This document shows, in pieces, positions 15,942 through 21,980 of a DNA stretch of 21,980 nt (positions are counted from its first letter, which is position 1; each line of letters opens with the position of its first letter). The position numbers and the translations under genes were made by a program. Below the pieces are notes generated by a model. That model was not told the DNA's origin. It saw only the letters and a program-made list of their open reading frames with translations, and searched no databases. Origin of the DNA: Fidelibacterota bacterium UBA1134 (GTDB lineage Bacteria > Fidelibacterota > Marinisomatia > Marinisomatales > S15-B10); NCBI GenBank assembly GCA_002311975.1, contig DCAL01000089.1:817-22796 (forward strand), given 5' to 3'.

Positions 15942-15972
15942 TATAGAAGCGCCGTGCTGGCGATAAAAGCAA

Positions 15973-15978
15973 ATTATA
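15973..15978 (-). promoter_or_regulatory. Possible -10 box for the antiporter gene
   Basis: The minus strand carries a perfect TATAAT about 30 bases before the TTG/GTG start of the antiporter gene, in the 77-bp spacer shared with the divergent permease gene. No convincing -35 box is found at 16-18 bp, so the call is weak. No promoter for the plus-strand permease gene stands out here either. Confidence 0.28.
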
Positions 15979-16018
15979 GTTCTGAAAAAGGCGACTCCCT
16001 GCTTAATTTGACTCTGCC

Positions 16019-17110
16019 ATGAAACGAATCGATTTCTATCTCATCAAGGAGTTCCTTCTGATGTTGGTGGGGGGGCTCATCGGCTTCTGGGCTGTATTCG
16101 TGGTGGTGGATGCGGTGGAGAATCTCGACCGCTTCATTGACGCCTCAGTACCCATCAAAATTATCATGTCATACTACTTCTATGCCTCACCCTGGTTCAT
16201 CAGTATCGGATTGCCCATGGCGGTCCTGATCTCTACCATCTTCACGGTCGGTCTCCTCTCCAAGCGCAACGAGCTGACAGCTATGAAATCTGCAGGCGTA
16301 TCGCTCTACCGGCTTGCGGCGCCGCTTATCGTCTGTTCCATTGTCATCAGTATCCTCTCATTTTTCTTCGATGATCAGGTTGTCACCGTCGGCAATCAGA
16401 ACAGAAAGCGCATCGAGAAAGAACACGTCATTAAGACGCGACGCAAAGGTTACAACGCCCGCAAGCGAAATATCTTTCTTCAGAAATCTGACCAGTTTCA
16501 CATCGCAATAGACCGCTACCAGCCTAAGCTCAAGAAGGCTGTGGGCATAGCCATGCAGTTTCTGGATGATGGTAGGCTGACAGAGAGAATTGACGCCAAC
16601 TCTATGTCGTGGAGTGAGGAAGAAAAAGGGTGGCGCGTGAATACTTATGCGCTCAGGAGTTTCCACCCCGACGGCTTTGAGTCCAGCGTGAAACTGTCCC
16701 GAGGAGATACACTTCTAACCATCGACTTTACACCGGAAGATCTGGAGAGAGAAGCCATATCACCTGAAGAAAAGAACTACGCGCAGCTAAAAGTGTTCAT
16801 TCAGGAGCTGGTCGAGAGCGGCGTGGACACAACAAGATGGGAGGTAAACCTGTACGGTAAGGTCTCTTTCGCCCTCACAAACCTGATCGTTGTACTTTTT
16901 GCGTTTCCTCTCGTCGCTTCAAAACAGGAAGGCGGCATCGCCTTTGGGGCGGGCATGAGCGTTTTCGTTATTTTTGGCTATTACGCCTTTATCAGATTTG
17001 GACAGACACTGGGATACAAAGGAATACTGGAACCGATGCTGTCGGCATGGATCGGCAATATAGTCTTTCTGGCAGGCGGTATCTTGCTCATCGTTCTCTC
17101 CAGAAAATAA
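16019..17110 (+). CDS. LptF/LptG family lipopolysaccharide export permease
   Basis: This 363-residue protein is a YjgP/YjgQ-type permease, the inner-membrane part of the LptBFG transporter that extracts lipopolysaccharide and passes it to the LptC-LptA bridge. Three N-terminal membrane segments (about 11-31, 55-80, 98-118) are followed by a periplasmic beta-rich domain (about 120-270) and three C-terminal segments (about 281-300, 308-328, 343-361). The coupling-helix motif SKRNELTAMKSAGVS (81-95), which contacts LptB, is well conserved. It resembles LptG more than LptF, but I would not insist. No partner permease or lptB gene is adjacent. The ATG has no clear ribosome-binding site. It ends 16 bp from the convergent barrel gene. 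Confidence 0.9.
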   Translation: MKRIDFYLIKEFLLMLVGGLIGFWAVFVVVDAVENLDRFIDASVPIKIIMSYYFYASPWFISIGLPMAVLISTIFTVGLLSKRNELTAMKSAGVSLYRLAAPLIVCSIVISILSFFFDDQVVTVGNQNRKRIEKEHVIKTRRKGYNARKRNIFLQKSDQFHIAIDRYQPKLKKAVGIAMQFLDDGRLTERIDANSMSWSEEEKGWRVNTYALRSFHPDGFESSVKLSRGDTLLTIDFTPEDLEREAISPEEKNYAQLKVFIQELVESGVDTTRWEVNLYGKVSFALTNLIVVLFAFPLVASKQEGGIAFGAGMSVFVIFGYYAFIRFGQTLGYKGILEPMLSAWIGNIVFLAGGILLIVLSRK

Positions 17111-17126
17111 GGTCTCCAGATGGGAA

Positions 17127-18617
17127 CTAAGATGGGCCAGAGGTCTTCACGTAGTTCATAAACTGAATTTGATTGACTTCAGTCTCGGGCTCAGGCAAGG
17201 GTCCTTCTTCTGCTCCCGGCTCGGCCTTTTCTTTTCTGCCCTTAAAACTGGTGAGAGCAAAAGCCATTGAAAAGGTGAGTCCTTTCATGCTGTTCACCCA
17301 GATACCGTTCCTGAAGGCAAAGGCGAAATCCATCATGATAGGACCCTTCTCCAATCCTATGCCAAAGCCGGTCTGATTGAAATGTCTCCCTCCCCAGGTG
17401 TATCCCACGCGAAGGGGAATGCTCTTGAATCGTCTGAACTGGAGGCCGATCGACCATATCCACTGATTGCGAACATTCAATCGATCGTCGAAACCGGCAA
17501 CAAGATCACTGGATATAAGCAAGTCCTCATCAAACTTCTTCGAAAAACCTAAGCGAAACATGGCGGGATATCGCAGAGTAAAAGCGGCCGTGTCTGGAAC
17601 AAATCTTACTTTCCCCTCTAAAAGCCCTTTCATAACTCCGGCAATACCGCTCGATTCACTTCCCGGCGATGGGAACAGGCTGTCCTGAATAGTATTCGCA
17701 GAAACAGTATCGCTGAATGTCCATATTTTGGCTGTTCCCGGCTTGATTTCGTTCCAGGGAGCAACTGACCATGAATTTTCATCCACGCTGCCGCTGCTCG
17801 TCCATTTGATCTTGCCGAGGAAATTGATGATCGACATGCCAAAGCGCCAACCGTTGATCTCGCGGGTGAGAAAACCGATGTCAGCTCCGATGCCCCTTCC
17901 GTCGCGCCCTTGTCTCAAATAAAACTGTCCATCGAATATGAAGCCGGAAGGCTCGGTAGTGACATTATAGTAAGTCGAATCCGGATCAAGACCAAGATAG
18001 ACAAGCCCGCGCAGATATTTCACCGTAAATCCCAGCGAAAATTTCTCGAACGGTACCGCAAAACTGAATGCCGATTCCAATAGCGCGAGTGTCTCATATT
18101 TCATAGACATATCCAGGACTTCGTAGGGCGGATTGCCATCGAAAAAGAGTCTAAACATATCCTTGGGAAACGTAAAATCAGACACATATACGATATCATT
18201 CGTAATTGCCATGTTCCCTGAAGCGTAGTTGACGAGAGGGATAGCCAGATGGAGATCGCGGAAGAATCGCAGACCATCGCCGATTTCATCATATATTGCT
18301 TTCTTACCTCTCTGATTCTGAGCCTCCAGATTCACTCCGCTCAGCGCCATGAAGTTATCTAAAGAGAGCCAGTTATTCACAAAACCTATGTTCAACGTAC
18401 TCAACTGCAGCATAAACGGTTTTCCTATCTGCATGGAGAGATTTGCCGGATTGATGCCAACTGCATAGATTCCATCCGCCACAGTTGTGGTAGCGCCTCC
18501 CATAGACACGCTCCTCGGATCGGTCTTCACTTGGGCTTCAAGAACGCCAGAAAACATACCCACGACAGCCAGCGCGACGGAATACTTCTCTATTTTTCTG
18601 ACCAACAAAACTGTCAT
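17127..18617 (-). CDS. PorV/FadL-like outer-membrane beta-barrel protein
   Basis: The 496-residue protein has a signal peptide (about 1-28, cleavage after VLEA). The N-terminal stretch DPRSVSMGGATTTVADG, then NPANL (about 33-61), is the hallmark of FadL-fold barrels of the PorV/UPF0164/DUF5723 kind found in FCB bacteria. The rest alternates hydrophobic and aromatic residues in short amphipathic strands with Gly/Asn-rich turns, as a 14-strand or similar barrel would. The last strand-like segment (GLTFSMAFALTSF) is followed by an unusual tail of about 40 residues rich in Glu and Pro. It could be a transporter, or a T9SS-like surface-attachment partner; the ligand is unknown. It overlaps the lipoprotein gene as ATGA, so the two are probably made together. 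Confidence 0.78.
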   Translation of the reverse strand: MTVLLVRKIEKYSVALAVVGMFSGVLEAQVKTDPRSVSMGGATTTVADGIYAVGINPANLSMQIGKPFMLQLSTLNIGFVNNWLSLDNFMALSGVNLEAQNQRGKKAIYDEIGDGLRFFRDLHLAIPLVNYASGNMAITNDIVYVSDFTFPKDMFRLFFDGNPPYEVLDMSMKYETLALLESAFSFAVPFEKFSLGFTVKYLRGLVYLGLDPDSTYYNVTTEPSGFIFDGQFYLRQGRDGRGIGADIGFLTREINGWRFGMSIINFLGKIKWTSSGSVDENSWSVAPWNEIKPGTAKIWTFSDTVSANTIQDSLFPSPGSESSGIAGVMKGLLEGKVRFVPDTAAFTLRYPAMFRLGFSKKFDEDLLISSDLVAGFDDRLNVRNQWIWSIGLQFRRFKSIPLRVGYTWGGRHFNQTGFGIGLEKGPIMMDFAFAFRNGIWVNSMKGLTFSMAFALTSFKGRKEKAEPGAEEGPLPEPETEVNQIQFMNYVKTSGPS

Positions 18618-21580
18618 CGGATCTTGCCGTTATAGTTTCTGTTCTTGCTACGTTTAGCCGTTGACCTTTGAGCAGCTAACCTGCCGAACACAACAGTTGA
18701 ATAAGAGCCGCTCTCATCACAAGTACTTCCATCTTCACTGCAGACCCTGAAAATAATTACATCGTAAGCACTGCCGGGAATCCAGTTGAGCGAGTCCACA
18801 TTCGTGATCGAACCGCCGGAAATTGATGTCCATTCAGACGGACCGCCCGAGGAAGTGTCCGTAGCCGAGAAAACTTCCACTGACGAATTCTTGACACTGC
18901 CCAGTGAACGCCATTTGATGGTAACAGTATCGTCTATTGAAAAGGTCTCCCCACCATTGGGATATGTAATCACAATCTCATTCTTCGCCTTCTCAAGAAG
19001 ACCGGTACTCTCCAAAGTAAAGGAAATCATCGCTTCTATCTCCAGCGTATCCTTCAGAGTAAAGAAGACCGATTTACCGTCAGTACCAAAAAAATGGGTG
19101 CGATTGTTAACAAAATGGGAACCGAGATCGGTCAAATGAAAAATGTTATTGGAATCCAGTTCGCTGAAGAATATTGTATCTCCCACTTGCTCAACTGCAC
19201 CGGGGATACCAACAGTTGAGGTGTCGGTGAAATAGCTTTCGGGCGTCGGCAGAAGAACCTGAAAGAATGTATCAACATAAGAAATGACCCGTTCCGTAGT
19301 ATCAGTGAAGGCGGCTACCAGGTACGCTGTATTATCTTTGCAGTCGGCTGTATCGGGCAATACATCGAAGATATTAATATCGCCCACCGCCATATTAAGA
19401 TCAGAACATGACGTAACCACACGCAGTGATTCCATGTTCTGGTAGAGGTTGGCAAGCCGATTCTTGCCCGAACCAAAACCGAAAGAAGTAAAACTTTGTG
19501 TATCGCCCGAGACAAACTTCTCAGCAGCTGCCTTCAGGCTGTCAGAAAAGAAGCTGAGGGTGCTCGCTTCTCTATCGAGAGGGAACAGATTGAGATTGGA
19601 AAACAGTATCGATATCTCTCCGCCCGTCGGCAGACCGTTCCTCACATGCGTAATCAGTGTGGTCGCCTTCAGAGATGATCTGAGCATACTTCTGGTCTCG
19701 TGCGAAATCTCTTCAAAGTCCGTCGCTTTTTCCGGAACAAACGTCATGGGATCCATGATTATTTTGAATGGTGCAATGAGCTCGAACGTCCCGCCAATCT
19801 CAGCATCCAGATCAAGCTGCGCTTTCTCTTTACCATCAATCCCCGATGTGGCGTCCACAATTATTTCCGCAGGACCGAGAGCCAGCAGGTCAACTATCGT
19901 GTTTTCTCCGACTCCGGCGCTGTCAACAGTCGTGACCGGCGTCGTCGAAGCAAAGGTCTTATACTTGTGGACTGTAGTCCCTATGCTACTCAGCTGAATC
20001 ACGGTCTTGGCTGAATCACCTTTTGTATCGGGCGTCTCGATTTCAGCCTTCACAGGAACCGTAACCGTATCACCCAAAGCAGAAACACCCTTGATGTCGA
20101 GATCGAGAAAGATGGGGGCGCGAATCTGGTTGATCATCGTAAACTGTAAGATGACTTCACTGAACGACATACCTGAAAATCCCTGCGGCATTCCTGAGAT
20201 CGCCTGGGTCTGCGTCGGAAAAGGACAGTCAATCTTCGCATCCAAGGTTGAAAACCACATATTACCTACTTCCACGCCGAAAGTAAACTCCCAGTTGGAT
20301 TCAGAGCCGTCAATGGGGAATTTTGACAGTCCCGCCACGGTCTTTGGCACCACATCAATCACCAGTTCTTTCACGGAGGAATCTCCGGGATTAGTGGCAT
20401 GTGCAAACTGATAGCCGTAAATCTGCACTTCATCACTGTAGGGACCGCCGCCCTTTTCCAGTTGCTGCTCGAATTTGACAGAATCAGCCCCCGCTGAGGG
20501 GAAAAAGTTCTTGAAGTGAATCTTGAAATCAACCGGAAAAGGAAAAGTACTGCTGATGTTCGAAAAATTGAACCTGTTGACGCTGGCAAGATCGTTATCA
20601 TTTGTCTTGGATTCAAAAGTTCCTCCATAAAGGGCAATAACGGCACAATCTTCGCTGCCTGCCGACATCCCGGCAAAGCTGATAGGCTCAAGGTCCGTTG
20701 GGAATACGTACTCAGAAATCATAACCAGAGCTGTGTCAGGATTAGCCAGTTTCAGTTCCAGCAGCAGTTCAATTGTGGGCGTCTTGCCGTCATCAATAGT
20801 CACAGTAGCGTCGCTTGCCGGACTGTCAAACTCTAGTGAAAAATCGATTTCAATGGTGCCGGTACCTATGGTATCTCCCACGATGGAAAAAGACTTATCA
20901 CATGGGACGTCGTTCACAAGATCACTGCACTGATGGAGTTTGCCTAAGTATCCGTCAGGACTCGCACTGCTCCTTACGCCTATGGATGTGGTCTTGACGC
21001 CGGTTCCCGCCGGGAAGTCTTTCATCGTAATAACCGATCGAAAGTGATTTGAACTGGAGTCACCTCCTATAATAACTCCCTGAGGATCAACGAATTCAAT
21101 ATCCTTGAATGCATCACTCAGATCGACTGTGGCTAACGGAATCGGGAACGTACTCGCGATTGTAGATTCCATTGTGTCAGTCAAAGTGTTCCAAGCGGAA
21201 CCGGGCATCGTTGCCGGACCGCTTACTGGAAGCGCAAAGGGTACCGGAGTTGAATAATCGATGTCAGGCAGAAAGCTGGAAACATCCGGGACAGAAACAG
21301 GGACGGTGGCGCTTATAGGATCTGTTCCCGGGACTCTCAGATAGTCGCTGCCGATGGAATCTTTCGGCAAATCACCACCGAATTGCAGCACTAATGAATC
21401 ACCCTTAGCGAAGATTGTTACACTGTCAACGATACCGCCAATGCCGTATTTGTTCTGGATTAGAGGAAGGGTAAGATTCCAGTTCCAGGTGGGCATTTGA
21501 AAATCTGCCGGGTTCTGGAAATCGCAACTCAGCTGGAGCCAAAATAGTGCGATCGAGAATATGGAGACTGCTCGCTTCAT
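18614..21580 (-). CDS. Large secreted probable lipoprotein with C-terminal Ig-like (Kre9/KNH-type) domain
   Basis: I do not recognise the bulk of this 988-residue protein. From the ATG at 21580 it has a short basic N-terminus, a hydrophobic segment and QLSC, giving a probable lipidated C19; the lipobox is imperfect (Gln at -3). An upstream ATG at 21658 would bury the signal and overlap ahcY by 56 bp, so I reject it. The mature part is beta-rich and high in Asp, Ser, Thr and Gly, with few Cys and many short 'DSVxF/DTVTV' strands, as in extracellular beta-sandwich arrays. The segment at 869-968 begins with ITYPNGGETFSIDDTVTIKW, the mark of an Ig-like domain of the Kre9/KNH type common in bacterial secreted proteins. 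A 20-residue tail rich in Lys and Arg ends the protein. It lies 22 bp after ahcY and is coupled to the barrel gene. Confidence 0.72.
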   Translation of the reverse strand: MKRAVSIFSIALFWLQLSCDFQNPADFQMPTWNWNLTLPLIQNKYGIGGIVDSVTIFAKGDSLVLQFGGDLPKDSIGSDYLRVPGTDPISATVPVSVPDVSSFLPDIDYSTPVPFALPVSGPATMPGSAWNTLTDTMESTIASTFPIPLATVDLSDAFKDIEFVDPQGVIIGGDSSSNHFRSVITMKDFPAGTGVKTTSIGVRSSASPDGYLGKLHQCSDLVNDVPCDKSFSIVGDTIGTGTIEIDFSLEFDSPASDATVTIDDGKTPTIELLLELKLANPDTALVMISEYVFPTDLEPISFAGMSAGSEDCAVIALYGGTFESKTNDNDLASVNRFNFSNISSTFPFPVDFKIHFKNFFPSAGADSVKFEQQLEKGGGPYSDEVQIYGYQFAHATNPGDSSVKELVIDVVPKTVAGLSKFPIDGSESNWEFTFGVEVGNMWFSTLDAKIDCPFPTQTQAISGMPQGFSGMSFSEVILQFTMINQIRAPIFLDLDIKGVSALGDTVTVPVKAEIETPDTKGDSAKTVIQLSSIGTTVHKYKTFASTTPVTTVDSAGVGENTIVDLLALGPAEIIVDATSGIDGKEKAQLDLDAEIGGTFELIAPFKIIMDPMTFVPEKATDFEEISHETRSMLRSSLKATTLITHVRNGLPTGGEISILFSNLNLFPLDREASTLSFFSDSLKAAAEKFVSGDTQSFTSFGFGSGKNRLANLYQNMESLRVVTSCSDLNMAVGDINIFDVLPDTADCKDNTAYLVAAFTDTTERVISYVDTFFQVLLPTPESYFTDTSTVGIPGAVEQVGDTIFFSELDSNNIFHLTDLGSHFVNNRTHFFGTDGKSVFFTLKDTLEIEAMISFTLESTGLLEKAKNEIVITYPNGGETFSIDDTVTIKWRSLGSVKNSSVEVFSATDTSSGGPSEWTSISGGSITNVDSLNWIPGSAYDVIIFRVCSEDGSTCDESGSYSTVVFGRLAAQRSTAKRSKNRNYNGKIR

Positions 21581-21602
21581 AGGCGAGGAGGTTGGACGGG
21601 GA

Positions 21603-21980
21603 CTATGTCCCGCTTTCCCAGGAATCGAGGTATTCTTTTTGTTTGCCGGTAAGGGCATCGATTTTGATACCCATCGCCTTGAGTTTCAGGGCGGCAACCA
21701 GTTCATCGATTTCCCGCGGCACCGAATGTACTGTCACCGGGAGTTCATTCAGAACCGTGTATTCTGCCATGAGTGCCTGCACCGAGAAACTCATATCCAT
21801 CACAGAGGCTGGATGCCCCTCAGCCGCCACAAGGTTGATCAGCCTGCCCTCTCCCAAGAGATATATCCTTCTGCCGTTGGCCATGACGTATTCGTCAACG
21901 AATTCATTCACATCCCTCTTTACCTCACTGGCCAGCATGTCGAGTGCATCGATATCGATTTCGACGTTGAAGTGGCCCGA
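21603..21980 (-). CDS. ahcY: Adenosylhomocysteinase, C-terminal part (partial)
   Basis: The minus-strand frame is open to the window edge and gives the last 125 residues of S-adenosylhomocysteine hydrolase, which splits S-adenosylhomocysteine into adenosine and homocysteine and so keeps methylation going. SGHFNVEID at the edge, GEGRLINLVAAEGHP and SVMDMSFSVQAL are diagnostic of the NAD-binding and C-terminal regions. The protein ends with LTGKQKEYLDSWESGT. It therefore lacks the longer KPxxYRY-type end of typical bacterial and eukaryotic enzymes and resembles the shorter forms of Archaea and Thermotoga. The N-terminal two thirds lie beyond the window. The lipoprotein gene follows on the same strand after 22 bp. 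Confidence 0.95.
   Translation of the reverse strand, partial: SGHFNVEIDIDALDMLASEVKRDVNEFVDEYVMANGRRIYLLGEGRLINLVAAEGHPASVMDMSFSVQALMAEYTVLNELPVTVHSVPREIDELVAALKLKAMGIKIDALTGKQKEYLDSWESGT

Noticed and set aside
19449..19997. 182-codon open frame antisense to the lipoprotein gene
   Set aside because: The translation is Ser/Val-rich low-complexity sequence as expected from the reverse of a Asp/Thr-rich gene; no start signals.
21581..21658. Longer start for the large lipoprotein gene (ATG at 21658)
   Set aside because: It would overlap ahcY by 56 bp and place 26 polar residues before the signal sequence; the ATG at 21580 gives a normal signal peptide.
1..21980. Mobile element, prophage, CRISPR array, tRNA or rRNA genes
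   Set aside because: No transposase, integrase, direct-repeat array, cloverleaf or rRNA-like sequence was seen; the genes are housekeeping or envelope genes.

Overview
The window is a gene-dense bacterial chromosome segment. It holds 20 complete protein genes and two partial ones, with almost no intergenic space and no RNA genes, insertion sequences or CRISPR arrays that I can see. The host is a Gram-negative (diderm) bacterium: there is an LptF/LptG lipopolysaccharide-export permease, an outer-membrane beta-barrel of the PorV/FadL-like kind, a large probable lipoprotein, and two enzymes of peptidoglycan recycling. Several features recall the Fibrobacteres-Chlorobi-Bacteroidetes (FCB) superphylum and its relatives such as Marinimicrobia: the PorV-like barrel, an Ig-like 'PNGGE' domain on a lipoprotein, a BFN-UVR protein, an NhaC-type antiporter, an RNase III with Asn in the second metal-site motif, and an archaeal-type phosphoglucose/phosphomannose isomerase. 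That placement is inference and was not tested by any search.

Layout. (1) Bases 1-113 hold the acidic C-terminal end of an unknown gene and a strong intrinsic terminator with a UNCG-type tetraloop. (2) Bases 196-6793, plus strand, are one compact operon: yceD-rpmF-plsX-fabH-fabD-fabG-acpP-fabF-rnc. It covers initiation and elongation of type II fatty acid synthesis, acyl-phosphate supply for phospholipids, ribosomal protein L32 and RNase III. (3) Bases 6798-7355, minus strand, are a BFN-UVR gene with its own good sigma70-like promoter. (4) Bases 7427-12911, minus strand, are an operon in the order murQ, anmK, phosphomannomutase/phosphoglucomutase, short-chain polyprenyl diphosphate synthase, bifunctional PGI/PMI. 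It joins anhydro-MurNAc salvage to hexose-phosphate interconversion and isoprenoid supply. (5) A 142-bp divergent spacer, bounded by a 10-bp perfect inverted repeat, separates murQ from a CNNM/CBS (HlyC/CorC) membrane protein on the plus strand. (6) A minus-strand NhaC-type Na+/H+ antiporter is divergent from a plus-strand LptF/LptG permease. (7) The minus-strand unit ahcY (partial), giant lipoprotein, outer-membrane barrel fills the right end, with a 22-bp gap and then a 4-bp ATGA overlap.

Most genes belong to well-known families with intact catalytic residues. The least explained part is the lipoprotein-barrel pair at 17127-21580, which looks like a co-translated cell-surface module. I found no defence system, prophage or mobile element.
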